NCBI GenBank assembly: GCA_963776935.1
Contig: CAVZOP010000015.1
Coordinates: forward strand, 1-64,000
DNA: 64,000 nucleotides
Source of the DNA: JALOLG01 sp963776935
GTDB taxonomy: Bacteria > Actinomycetota > Acidimicrobiia > Acidimicrobiales > Ilumatobacteraceae
Direction: 5' to 3'
Shown here piece after piece: positions 54,302-64,000 of the stretch. The first letter of the stretch is position 1, and every line of letters begins with the position of its first letter. The notes under the pieces are model-generated. The model was not told where the DNA came from, made no database searches, and saw nothing but the letters and a program-made list of their open reading frames with translations. A program made the translations under genes and the position numbers.

Positions 54302-54319
54302 CTCGCAGGGTTTGGTCCT

Positions 54320-54347
54320 CTCGACCCGGGCTTCGGCCCGGGTCGAG
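54320..54347 (+). terminator. Hairpin terminator after the DHA2 exporter
   Basis: Arms CTCGACCCGGGC and GCCCGGGTCGAG (12 bp, perfect) close a TTCG tetraloop, 19 bases after the exporter stop. UUCG-capped stems are very stable. No T-run follows. Confidence 0.75.
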
Positions 54348-54454
54348 TCGCGTCCGCCGCGATCTGAGGTGCCGTACCCGATGTGGCACCCGACCCCTTA
54401 GCCCGATGCTGAGACCAGTCCACCAAGAGTCCACCAGCACCGAAGGAGACAGCC

Positions 54455-54682
54455 ATGATCACCGCCCTGATTGCCACCGTCGGCCAGAGGTTCATCGTCG
54501 CCGACATGACCTGCGGCCACTGCGAGAAGGCCGTCACCGCCGAACTGTCGAAGCTCGAAGGCGTGACCCGCGTCGCCGTCGACATCTCCACCGGCACCGT
54601 CATCACCGAGAGCGTCGAAACGCTGCCGGTCGACGTCGTCGCCGCCGCCATCGACGAGGCCGGATACGAGCTGGTCCGATGA
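54455..54682 (+). CDS. copZ: Heavy-metal-associated (HMA) copper chaperone, CopZ-like
   Basis: A 75-residue protein with AAGGAGAC before the ATG. The metal site is D-M-T-C-G-H-C-E-K-A-V (Cys20 and Cys23), followed by the ferredoxin-like beta-alpha-beta-beta-alpha-beta pattern and V-A-A-A-I-D-E-A-G-Y. It would bind Cu(I) and hand it to the CopA ATPase two genes downstream. It is first in a four-gene operon, with an ATGA overlap to the next gene. A small inverted repeat (GGTGCC-N11-GGCACC, 54368-54390) lies upstream; there is no local copy of the CstR-type palindrome. Confidence 0.92.
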   Translation: MITALIATVGQRFIVADMTCGHCEKAVTAELSKLEGVTRVAVDISTGTVITESVETLPVDVVAAAIDEAGYELVR

Positions 54683-55527
54683 ATGCCACCACACGCCTCG
54701 CGGGCTTCGGCGTTGCCCTCGTCGCCATCCTCGGCGTCGGCGCCGGCCTCGGTGCCGCCGTCGGGCCCGAGGTGGGCGAGGCCGGAGCCGAAGCTCCCGC
54801 CCCGATCGGCCAGGGCGTCGTCGCCGCGGCCGAGGGCTACCGCCTCATCCCGGCGAACACCGAGCTCGACCGCGACGGCGGCACCTTCCGGTTCGCGATC
54901 GAAGATCAGAACGACCAAGCGGTCCACGAGTTCACCCCGATCCACGAGCGCGACCTGCACCTCATCGTCGTCAACCGGGAGCTCACCACCTTCCTCCACG
55001 TGCACCCGACACTCGACGTCGACGGCACGTGGTCCGATCGACCTCCCCGCCCTCGGCTCCGGCTCCTACCGGGCCGTCGCCGACTTCCAGATCGCCGACG
55101 GACCCCGGCTCGCCCTCGGGACCGACCTCGCGGTCGCCGGCGAGTACCAGCCCGCCGCGCCGAATCAGCCGACCTGGCAGACGATGACCGACGGTTACGA
55201 GGTGCGGCTCGCCGCTGAGCGCAGCGACGACGGCGAGGTCACCGCCGAGCTGATCGTGCGGCGCGACGGCGTCGTCGTCACCGACCTCGAGCCCTACCTC
55301 GGAGCGAACGGCCACCTGGTGGCCATGCGCAGTGGTGATCTGGCGTACGCCCATGTCCACCCGATCGAGGACGACGACTCCGCACCAGGTGTCGTGACCT
55401 TCGACGCCGAACTGAACTCGGCAGGCCGCTACGGCCTGTTCTTCGACTTCAAGCACAACGGGACGGTCCACACCGCCGCGTTCACCTTCGACCAAGGCCC
55501 CGTCACCGGTGCGCCCGACATGGAGAT

Positions 55528-55531
<4 letters not shown>
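54679..55531 (+). CDS. Exported or membrane-anchored protein of the copper operon (one frameshift)
   Basis: ATG 54679 overlaps the copZ stop. A hydrophobic N-terminus (G-F-G-V-A-L-V-A-I-L-G-V-G) is a signal or anchor. The domain that follows has F-A-I-E-D-Q-N-D, H-E-R-D-L-H-L-I-V-V and F-L-H-V-H-P-T-L, then after a one-base frameshift near 55035 I-D-L-P-A-L-G-S-G-S-Y-R and Y-A-H-V-H-P-I-E. The paired H-V-H-P motifs and clustered His suggest copper binding outside the membrane. Similar secreted proteins sit before copper ATPases in other actinobacteria, as far as I recall, with no proven role. Joined length is about 284 residues. Confidence 0.75.
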
Positions 55532-57858
<2,327 letters not shown>

Positions 57859-57884
57859 TCCGTCGAACCTCGAAAGGACTTCCG

Positions 57885-58277
57885 ATGCCCAACCTCCCCA
57901 AGCAGCCCAAACCGCGCAACATGCCGGCCATCCGTCACGCATGGGCCGTCGAGTACACCGCCGCCCGCGATGCCCGAGCTGCCGGAAACATCGCCGACGA
58001 GTGGCACCACCTCGAGCGAGCCCACATCCTCAGCCAGCCGCTCCCGATCCGCCACGTCCGCACCCATCTGGCGATGCTCGCCAACGGGCTGCGCCAGCGG
58101 AACCGCCGCGAGGTCGTCGGACAGCTCATCCGCCTCGTCGTCGCCGGACCCGGGTCCGTCGTCGGTCGTTACCCGCTCGGCAACACCGGCGGCGCCAACG
58201 TCAGCGCGGTGATCCCGATGCCGATCCCCGCAGACCTCCAAGTCGTCCTCGACGGCACGATCACCGCGCCTTCCTGA
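57885..58277 (+). CDS. DUF3703 domain-containing protein
   Basis: A 130-residue protein with GAAAGGAC before ATG 57885. It has W-H-H-L-E-R-A-H-I-L-S-Q near residue 42 and H-V-R-T-H-L-A-M-L, the His-rich helical pattern of DUF3703. That family often lies beside heavy-metal resistance genes. The His and Glu cluster could bind a metal, but no function is known. It is the last gene of the copper operon, 26 bases after copA. Confidence 0.85.
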   Translation: MPNLPKQPKPRNMPAIRHAWAVEYTAARDARAAGNIADEWHHLERAHILSQPLPIRHVRTHLAMLANGLRQRNRREVVGQLIRLVVAGPGSVVGRYPLGNTGGANVSAVIPMPIPADLQVVLDGTITAPS

Positions 58278-58367
58278 ACCCGCTTCACGCCGAGCCCGAA
58301 CGCCGAGCCCGAGGCGGCGATGGCAGAGTCACTGGTACCGTGCCGCGATGCGCCGGCTCGGTGAACG

Positions 58368-59342
58368 ATGAAGGCTGCCGTCTGCGAACGGTACGGACCG
58401 CCGGAGGTTGTGCGGATCCGAGAGGTCCCGAAGCCTGTGCCGGCGGACGGCGAGGTGCTGGTCAAGGCGTTTGCGACGACGGTCAATTCGGGCGACGCCC
58501 GGGTGAGGGCATTGCGAGTCCCACGCGGGCTACGCCTGGCGATGCGGCTGAAACTCGGCGTCACCAAGCCAAAGCAGCCCATCCTCGGTTTCGAGATGGC
58601 CGGGCAGATCGAGGCGGTCGGGACAGCGGTCACTCGCTTCCGGCCAGGCGACAGGGTGGTCGCCTCACGCGGGTTCGACTTCGGCTGCCACGCGGAATAC
58701 GTGACCGTGGCCGAACAGGGAGATGTCGCCACGATTCCAGAGAACCTGAGCTATCAGGATGCCGTGGCGCTCTGTTTCGGAGGCTCGACGGCGCTCATCT
58801 TCTTCCGGCTCGGCAAGGTCGGCCCTGGGGAACGGGTGTTGATCAACGGCGCCTCCGGTGCGGTCGGCACGATGGCCGTGCAACTCGCCAAGCACCTCGG
58901 CGCCGAGGTCACCGCGGTGTGCAGCGCCGCCAACGCGGAACTGCTCAGTGGCCTCGGAGCCGACCACATCATCGACTACAACACCGAAGACTTCACCCGC
59001 AACGGGCAGCGCTATGACGTGATCATGGACAACCACGGCAACGCGCCGTACGCACGCGTCAAGGACTCGCTGCAGCCAGGCGGCCGCTTCCTGATGGTCG
59101 TCGGCGATCTGTGGCAGATGCTCGCCGCGACTCGACAGAAGGCCGTGATCAGTGCCAGCGCGAAGGACGCCTCGATGGCCTCCGACAACTACCGAACACT
59201 CATGTCGCTGGCCGAGCAGGGCGTGTTGAAGCCGGTCATCGATTCGGTCCTGCCATTCGCGCAGATCGTCGAAGCTCATCGCCGGGTCGACGGCGGTCAC
59301 AAGGTCGGCAGCGTCGTGCTCACCTTTGGACAAGACGACTGA
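58368..59342 (+). CDS. NAD(P)-dependent medium-chain dehydrogenase, quinone-oxidoreductase type
   Basis: A 324-residue protein beginning M-K-A-A-V-C-E-R-Y-G-P-P-E-V-V. It has the G-F-E-M-A-G-Q-I-E-A-V-G region and the Rossmann motif V-L-I-N-G-A-S-G-A-V-G-T-M-A-V-Q-L near residue 160. There are no zinc ligands, so it belongs to the zinc-free QOR branch of the MDR superfamily, which reduces quinones or enals with NADPH. It stands alone on the plus strand, 90 bases after DUF3703. Confidence 0.9.
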   Translation: MKAAVCERYGPPEVVRIREVPKPVPADGEVLVKAFATTVNSGDARVRALRVPRGLRLAMRLKLGVTKPKQPILGFEMAGQIEAVGTAVTRFRPGDRVVASRGFDFGCHAEYVTVAEQGDVATIPENLSYQDAVALCFGGSTALIFFRLGKVGPGERVLINGASGAVGTMAVQLAKHLGAEVTAVCSAANAELLSGLGADHIIDYNTEDFTRNGQRYDVIMDNHGNAPYARVKDSLQPGGRFLMVVGDLWQMLAATRQKAVISASAKDASMASDNYRTLMSLAEQGVLKPVIDSVLPFAQIVEAHRRVDGGHKVGSVVLTFGQDD

Positions 59343-59564
59343 ACCACACGCCGACATGCGCTCAGCCACGATCTGAGTTCATTGTCGGGGTCGCCGAGCC
59401 CACGAGTCTCGACGACCGAGCCCGCGCGCCTGCGGACGTTTCCAGGTGCCTAGTCCTCGCACGGGAGACCACGGCTAGGGGATCCTTCGGATGCGACGGT
59501 GCCGCGGTCGCAGCAGGCTTCTGGTGTGCTCCAACCCAGATGGCACGTACAGGAAGGAAGATCC

Positions 59565-60263
59565 ATGTCCGACCAGACACCCACCGTCGTGCTGTTCGAG
59601 GGGCCTCGGGAGGCGACGCGGCATGCGTCCGCCGCGTCATCGCCGCGCGACGGCTGTTCGATGCCCGTCGACCAGCATCCAATTGAGCGTGCAGCCGGTG
59701 CCGCGACCGCACGGTTTCGGCGCACGAGTGCGCTGCGTCGGGTCGATCCCGAGCGGTGGCGGGGTCCGCTGTACCGGGGCTACGCGTGGCTGCCGGCGAC
59801 CCGACCCTTCGCCTGGGTAGCCCGGCGGATCGGGTGGAAGCTCGACCCGGTGCTGTGCGGCTGACCGGCGGTCATCTCGGCGCCGGGCTGTTGCTGCCGA
59901 CAGCGGTCCCGCAGACCCGGGGTGCCCGCACCGGTGCGGTCCGCCGCAACGCCCTCATCCACTTCCACGATGGCGACGACGTGATCGTGGTTGCCGCGCA
60001 CCTCGGACTGCCCAGCCACCCGAGCTGGTTCCACAACTTGGTGGCGACGCCCGACGTGACCTTTGGCGGCGAGCCGTTTCCGAGCGTCGGTGGTCGATGA
60101 TGACCTCGACCGCCTGTGGGCCGCCGCCGACCGTGTCTTTCCGCCGTACGCCCGCTACCGGCGGCGGGCGGCCGAATCGGGGCGGACGATCCCGCTGGTG
60201 CGGCTCAGCCCTCGTCCTGGAATCCCTAACCGGCGCTTCGGCCTCGTCGTCGGCGCTCACTGA
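59565..60263 (+). CDS. Deazaflavin (F420)-dependent nitroreductase-family protein (two frameshifts)
   Basis: ATG 59565 has AAGGAAG upstream. The first frame gives L-Y-R-G-Y-A-W-L-P-A-T-R-P-F-A-W-V and ends near 59860. The second gives R-L-T-G-G-H-L-G, P-Q-T-R-G-A-R-T-G, V-I-V-V-A-A-H-L-G and H-P-S-W-F-H-N-L-V-A-T-P-D-V, the hallmark of the Ddn/DUF385 F420-binding fold. The third, from about 60085, ends with R-V-F-P-P-Y-A-R-Y. Joined length is about 230 residues. Such enzymes reduce substrates with F420H2. Both breaks look like single-base errors, since the family motifs are undamaged. Confidence 0.78.
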
Positions 60264-60294
60264 CCGCCCAGATCTCCCACTCGGTCGCGAGACG

Positions 60295-60666
60295 TCAGCT
60301 GTGGCTGGCGTCGACGATGCAGAATCGGTTCCCTTCAGTGTCAGCCAACACCACGGAGTCAGCATCGGTGGAGTAGTCCCAAGGCACGCGAGTTGCACCA
60401 AGCTCCACAAGCCTGTCGACCTCGGACGACTGCTCGGCCGGGCTGTCGACCACGAGGTCGAGATGGACCCGCGGCCGCTCCTGGACTGGTGTGACCGATC
60501 GGTGCACTGCGATGCGTGTTCCGACGCGGTCGGGTGGAACCAGGATCGTGAAGTCGTCGCTGGAGCCCGGGAACGTGATGACCTCGTAGCCCAACACGTC
60601 AGCCCAGAAGGTGGCGGCACGATCCGCGTCGTCAGCACCCAAGACGATCGTCCCGAGGCGTAGCAC
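60295..60666 (-). CDS. VOC (glyoxalase/bleomycin-resistance) family protein
   Basis: A 123-residue protein from GTG 60666, the start nearest to the first VOC strand L-R-L-G-T-I-V-L-G-A-D-D-A-D-R-A-A-T-F-W. Two beta-alpha-beta-beta-beta modules follow: H-L-D-L-V-V near residue 72 and D-T-E-G-N-R-F-C-I near the end, the usual metal-ligand positions (His, Glu). Its substrate is unknown. No clear ribosome site is seen. The 268 bases up to the ArsR gene (60667-60934) hold only weak ORFs. Confidence 0.78.
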   Translation of the reverse strand: MLRLGTIVLGADDADRAATFWADVLGYEVITFPGSSDDFTILVPPDRVGTRIAVHRSVTPVQERPRVHLDLVVDSPAEQSSEVDRLVELGATRVPWDYSTDADSVVLADTEGNRFCIVDASHS

Positions 60667-60917
60667 GACGAGAGCTTCGCGCGAGCGGTGACAGTCGATC
60701 CTGCGCTGAACGACAGGCTTTCCTGTCACCGCCTGGGCGAGCTCGACGAAACCTCGACCGAGTAGCGCCGGACTGCCGTGAATGCGCCGATGTTCTGTGC
60801 GCGTGGTCACCGTTGCGTCGGTGAGCGCACCAAGTCGTAGCCGGCACCGATCAGCCGCCGTCGCTTGGTCCGTTGTGCGACTCGATGCCATCAGGGGTTG
60901 CCAAGCTGATTCGCCAT

Positions 60918-60933
60918 CTGGCAATATTGCCAG
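60918..60933. promoter_or_regulatory. Perfect 16-base palindrome before ArsR copy 3
   Basis: The half-site CTGGCAAT is followed directly by its complement ATTGCCAG, one base before the ArsR ATG. It must overlap the transcript start or leader, so a bound dimer would block transcription or initiation directly. It is AT-rich in the centre, as ArsR sites often are. Confidence 0.65.
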
Positions 60934-60934
60934 T

Positions 60935-61285
60935 ATGACGATATTTGCGACGCTCGCTGAGCCCAACCGGCGAGCGATTCTCGACCTGCTGCTGGTCGAC
61001 GAGCAACCGGTCAATGCAATCGTCGATGCACTCGACATCGGCCAACCGACGGTCTCGAAGCACCTGAAGGTTCTACGTGAGGCCGGCCTGGTGAGCATGC
61101 GCATCGATGCCAACCGGCGCATCTACGGCTTGCGGACACAACCGCTGCTCGAGGTAGACGACTGGTTGCTGCCCTATCGCAAGCAGTGGGCAGGACGCTT
61201 GGACGCACTGGAGCGGTTCCTCGACGGGGACGCAGCGGCGACCACGACGACAGACACGACGACAAGAAAGCGGAGAACGACATGA
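60935..61285 (+). CDS. ArsR-family winged-helix repressor (SRPBCC-linked type), copy 3
   Basis: A 116-residue repressor: F-A-T-L-A-E-P-N-R-R-A-I-L-D-L-L, recognition helix G-Q-P-T-V-S-K-H-L-K-V-L-R, wing R-I-D-A-N-R-R-I-Y-G-L. The Thr-rich C-terminal tail (T-T-T-T-D-T-T-T) is unusual. No metal motif is present. The ATG starts one base after a perfect 16-base palindrome, so the message may be leaderless and autoregulated. The stop overlaps the SRPBCC start by four bases. Confidence 0.87.
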   Translation: MTIFATLAEPNRRAILDLLLVDEQPVNAIVDALDIGQPTVSKHLKVLREAGLVSMRIDANRRIYGLRTQPLLEVDDWLLPYRKQWAGRLDALERFLDGDAAATTTTDTTTRKRRTT

Positions 61286-61794
61286 CACCTACGCAGCCCC
61301 TCGGTGAAGTACTGCACGACGGCGACACGGTCGGCCTGCGCTACGAACGCCAGCTGTCGCATTCGGTAGAGCGAGTGTGGCGAGCGATCACCGACTCCGA
61401 CCAGTTGCGTCACTGGCTGCCCGTCGACATCGTCGGCGACCGGGTCGTGGGCGGTGACGTCCACGCGACTTTCTGGCCGGACGTCGTGGCGAAGTACCAG
61501 ATCGCCAATCCGACGCTGCCGGCAAGGATCCTCACCTGGGACCCGCCGCGCACATTCTCATGGATGTGGGATCGCGACACCCTGATCTTCGAGCTGCACC
61601 CGACGGAAGCCGGCACGCGGCTGGTGTTCACCACCTGGGTTGTCGACACCACCGCTGGCGTCGACAAGACCGCAGCCGGCTACCACGTCTGCCTCGACCA
61701 ATTGGTGCAGTTGATCGAAACCGACAACCCGCCCCCGTTCATCGACGCCGACGCATCGCTTCTGGAGCAGCACTACGCCGCCCTGCTCCGATAG
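61282..61794 (+). CDS. SRPBCC (AHSA1) domain protein
   Basis: A 170-residue protein from ATG 61282, overlapping the ArsR stop. It shows Y-E-R-Q-L-S-H-S-V-E-R-V-W-R-A-I-T-D, L-R-H-W-L-P-V-D and the W-D-P-P-R-T-F-S-W-M-W strand, with a C-terminal helix Y-H-V-C-L-D-Q-L-V-Q-L. It is the third such protein paired with an ArsR repressor in this window. Ligand unknown. Confidence 0.88.
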   Translation: MTPTQPLGEVLHDGDTVGLRYERQLSHSVERVWRAITDSDQLRHWLPVDIVGDRVVGGDVHATFWPDVVAKYQIANPTLPARILTWDPPRTFSWMWDRDTLIFELHPTEAGTRLVFTTWVVDTTAGVDKTAAGYHVCLDQLVQLIETDNPPPFIDADASLLEQHYAALLR

Positions 61795-61948
61795 CCAGCC
61801 TCTCTCGTCGACGCCACGCGCCGTCGCGCAGGGTGACTCGATCTCATCCGTCTCGCGATGAGTTGGTGACTCGCCGCCCGTCCAACCTCGCGCCGCCGCA
61901 GTAGCGTCGCCAGGAGCGGCGACCCGACTTCCGAAGGAAGGAACGACT

Positions 61949-62605
61949 GTGCCAGAGCTTCTCGTCGACTTCATCACGTCCCTCGACGGGTACGCGTCGG
62001 CGGAGGGGTGGCCCGGCTTCTGGGGTCTCGAGGGGCCTGAGTACCTCGCCTGGCTGGGCGAGCAACCCGAGGTCACGTACGTGATGGGTGCGAACACCTA
62101 CCGGCTGATGTCGGGCTTCGCAGCGGGCGAGGCTCCAGCGGGAACGGACGAGTTCACCGCCGACGAGGAGGCGTCCGTCGACGAGCTCACTCGGGCGTCG
62201 AAGGTGGTGTTCTCCGCGTCTCTCGACGAGCCGCTCACGTGGGCCAACTCCACACTCGTGCGCGACGACGCGGTCGAGTCGGTCCGGGCGATGAAGGAGA
62301 GCGCCTCGGGCCTCATCAGCACGATCGGCAGCGTCAGCCTGTGCCGGTCGCTGCTGCGCGCTGGTCTCGTCGATCGCTTCCGGGTCGTGATGTTCCCGGT
62401 GATCACGGGCGCTACCGGCGCACAACGCATCTACGACGGCTACCCGGACGTCGCGCTCGAGATGGTCGATCACCGGACCTTCGACGACCGCATCCAGCTG
62501 GTCGAGTACCGGCCCCGCGTGCTCGAGCACCCACCGCTCGAGTACCACCGCGTGAGGTCGCCAGGACCCGGGTGGATCGGCGTCCAGGAGCCGCGCGGTA
62601 GGTGA
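61949..62605 (+). CDS. Dihydrofolate reductase family protein (RibD C-terminal domain), second copy
   Basis: A 218-residue protein from GTG 61949, with GAAGGAAGG upstream. It has D-F-I-T-S-L-D-G-Y-A, Y-V-M-G-A-N-T-Y, and the nucleotide-binding I-S-T-I-G-S-V-S-L-C-R-S-L near residue 130, followed by L-V-D-R-F-R-V-V-M-F-P-V-I-T-G. It probably binds NADPH. It is diverged from 6618-7256 and stands alone. Confidence 0.85.
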   Translation: MPELLVDFITSLDGYASAEGWPGFWGLEGPEYLAWLGEQPEVTYVMGANTYRLMSGFAAGEAPAGTDEFTADEEASVDELTRASKVVFSASLDEPLTWANSTLVRDDAVESVRAMKESASGLISTIGSVSLCRSLLRAGLVDRFRVVMFPVITGATGAQRIYDGYPDVALEMVDHRTFDDRIQLVEYRPRVLEHPPLEYHRVRSPGPGWIGVQEPRGR

Positions 62606-62659
62606 CAGTGCCGAGTACGAGGCTTCTCCGTCAGCCGCGATGAGCACGCCTCGTGCTTT

Positions 62660-63385
62660 TCAATCCTTGAGCTCGCGGTCGAACATGACCTTGGCGCGCT
62701 CGTAGGACCGCGTTGCCGCAGCCTCGTGGTAGGCGGGGCCATAAACGCCGAACCCGTGGTCGGCGCCGTCGTGGATCTCAGCCTCGCCCGTGGGTGACGC
62801 ATTGGTCGCGTCGATCAGCGCCGTGTTGGCAGATGCGGGCTGCATGGTGTCGGCCGAGCCGAACCCGATGTACAACGACCCGGTGTAGGCCGGCACGCCG
62901 AGATGCGGAGAGTCAGCGTCCTCGGTGGTGCACAACGACGGGTGCAGGCCAACACCGACCCGGAACTGCCCACCCCGGTCGCGGAGGGTGCACAGGACCG
63001 ACCGCGGACCGATGCAGTAGCCGATACAACCGGCCGCACCGCCCCGGGCGGCCGGGTCGGACGGCAGCCAGGCCAGCAGGACGCCGAGATCCTCGGCGAC
63101 TTGGTCCTCGGTCGTGCCCAGCACCAAGCCGAACATCTTCCTCATCTCGTCGTCGTTGCGGCTTTGCATCGTGTACCACGGCTCAGCACGGTGGTAGCGG
63201 TCGTGCGCCACGAGGTAGTAACCCCACTCAGCGATGCGGGCCATGGTCTGCTTCGATCCCTCGTCGAGACCGGGGCCGTGATGGAAGAACACGATGACTG
63301 GGAAGGGGCCCTCGCCGTCGGGCCGCACGACATGCACGCCCATCGGGCCGCTCGGCGTGGTGATCTCTTCGGTGCGCGTCTGCAT
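62660..63385 (-). CDS. Dienelactone hydrolase family protein
   Basis: A 241-residue protein; ATG 63385 (M-Q-T-R-T-E-E-I-T-T-P) is preferred, but ATG 63421 is possible. It has V-I-V-F-F-H-H-G-P-G-L-D, the nucleophile elbow I-G-Y-C-I-G-P-R-S with Cys as in true dienelactone hydrolases (about residue 119), the acid region Y-I-G-F-G-S-A-D and base G-A-D-H-G-F-G-V-Y. It hydrolyses lactones or esters in the cytosol. It is divergent from an HTH regulator, with a 28-base palindrome between them. Confidence 0.88.
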   Translation of the reverse strand: MQTRTEEITTPSGPMGVHVVRPDGEGPFPVIVFFHHGPGLDEGSKQTMARIAEWGYYLVAHDRYHRAEPWYTMQSRNDDEMRKMFGLVLGTTEDQVAEDLGVLLAWLPSDPAARGGAAGCIGYCIGPRSVLCTLRDRGGQFRVGVGLHPSLCTTEDADSPHLGVPAYTGSLYIGFGSADTMQPASANTALIDATNASPTGEAEIHDGADHGFGVYGPAYHEAAATRSYERAKVMFDRELKD

Positions 63386-63440
63386 CCCGCCACTCTTGTG
63401 GGTGCAGTGCGATCGGCTCATACCTGGAGCGAGTGGATCT

Positions 63441-63468
63441 CCTCTTGACAATATTTATTGTCAAGAGG
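63441..63468. promoter_or_regulatory. Long perfect operator palindrome between dienelactone hydrolase and HTH regulator
   Basis: Arms CCTCTTGACAAT and ATTGTCAAGAGG (12 bp, perfect) flank a 4-base ATTT centre. The site lies 12 bases before the regulator start and 56 bases before the hydrolase start. TTGACA within it may double as a -35 box. Autoregulation and control of the hydrolase by the regulator are likely. Confidence 0.8.
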
Positions 63469-63480
63469 TACCTTGGGTTC

Positions 63481-64000
63481 GTGGACGACGTTCGAGTGCT
63501 CGCTGACGCTGCCGCCGTGGAAGTGGCGCTCGATCCGATCCGGGCCTCGATCCTCGACGCGTTGACTGAACCGGGGTCGGCTGCCACGGTTGCGGCGGCG
63601 GTCGGGTCGACCCGTCAAAAGGTGAACTATCACCTGAAGGCGTTGGAGGCCCATGGGCTGGTCGAGTTGGCCGAGGAACGCGCGTGGGGCGGCATCACCG
63701 AACGATTCCTCCGTCGTTCGGCGCGCCACCTCGTTGTCGCTCCCGACGTGCTGCAGAGCGCGGCCATCGATCCGAACGAGGTCGCCGATCGTCTCTCGGC
63801 CGCGTATCTGATCGCGGTGAACGCTCGGACCGTGTCCGAGGTAGGGACGATCGCCAGCAGCGCGGCGACTGGAATGCGTCTACCCACCCTGACCGTCGAC
63901 ACGGTGATCGGGTTCAGCTCGCCTGAAGATCGTGCCGCCTTCGCTGCCGACCTGCAATCAGCGGTGGCCGCGCTGGTCGCCCGATACCACCACGACGACG
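63481..64000 (+). CDS. ArsR-like helix-turn-helix regulator (cut by window edge)
   Basis: The frame from GTG 63481 stays open to the window end, giving at least 173 residues. The HTH core is L-D-P-I-R-A-S-I-L-D-A-L, A-A-A-V-G-S-T-R-Q-K-V-N-Y-H-L-K-A-L-E and V-E-L-A-E-E-R, followed by I-T-E-R-F-L-R-R-S-A-R. This is the longer HTH_20-type ArsR branch with a C-terminal ligand domain. It is divergent from the dienelactone hydrolase and probably binds the palindrome at 63441. Confidence 0.85.
   Translation, partial: MDDVRVLADAAAVEVALDPIRASILDALTEPGSAATVAAAVGSTRQKVNYHLKALEAHGLVELAEERAWGGITERFLRRSARHLVVAPDVLQSAAIDPNEVADRLSAAYLIAVNARTVSEVGTIASSAATGMRLPTLTVDTVIGFSSPEDRAAFAADLQSAVAALVARYHHDD

Overview
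The window reads as chromosomal DNA of a high-GC actinobacterium. Frequent GTG/TTG starts, F420-type oxidoreductases, ECF42-type sigma factors and a thioredoxin/CsoR-family set suggest an environmental actinobacterium, perhaps Acidimicrobiia; this placement is inference and no rRNA, tRNA or marker gene is present. Many genes are short accessory enzymes and one-component regulators. I see no CRISPR array, prophage, transposase or RNA gene.

Layout. 1-510: 3' end of a flavin monooxygenase. 677-1252: acetyltransferase. 1424-6342 (minus): a branched-chain amino acid ABC transporter operon (livK, livH, livM-livG fusion, livF) in which every gene is broken by small frameshifts although all conserved motifs survive. 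6618-13535: small enzymes and regulators (RibD/DHFR-like, ArsR plus SRPBCC, the first DGPF protein plus ECF42 sigma pair, secreted hydrolase, MarR, DUF1801). 13714-16961: MacB/LolD-like ABC exporter. 16998-22781: a sulfur/persulfide cluster (thioredoxin, small zinc-ribbon-like protein, CstR-like sensor, TauE exporter, persulfide dioxygenase-rhodanese, MMPL transporter) carrying five copies of the palindrome ATACCC-N4-GGGTAT. 22872-27449: DsbA-like protein, a Tat-exported truncated hemoglobin with a COG2345-type regulator, DUF2200, FAD monooxygenase. 27550-34258: a very large secreted protein with about 14 DUF11 repeats. 34297-41843: DinB-like protein, second ArsR-SRPBCC pair, beta-helix protein, second DGPF-ECF42 pair, F420 oxidoreductase, hemerythrin-SRPBCC protein with TetR. 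41969-46758: cyclase-ATPase regulator followed by a patchwork of gene fragments. 46908-54301: homocysteine methyltransferase, hydrolase, DJ-1/PfpI protein, large LuxR regulator divergent from a DHA2 exporter. 54455-58277: copper operon (HMA chaperone, secreted protein, CopA, DUF3703). 58368-64000: quinone reductase-like enzyme, deazaflavin reductase, VOC protein, third ArsR-SRPBCC pair, second RibD/DHFR-like protein, dienelactone hydrolase and a divergent HTH regulator cut by the window edge.

How the parts work together. The 17-20.6 kb cluster is the best candidate for a coherent and partly undescribed unit: a two-cysteine CstR-like sensor with no copper-ligand histidine, persulfide-oxidising and sulfite-exporting enzymes, and the same operator in front of genes not usually placed in this pathway. 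The two DGPF-ECF42 pairs each carry a promoter matching the reported ECF42 signature. Three ArsR-SRPBCC pairs each have a different palindrome upstream. Isolated one-base frameshifts occur in otherwise conserved genes along the window, so part of the apparent gene decay is probably consensus error.
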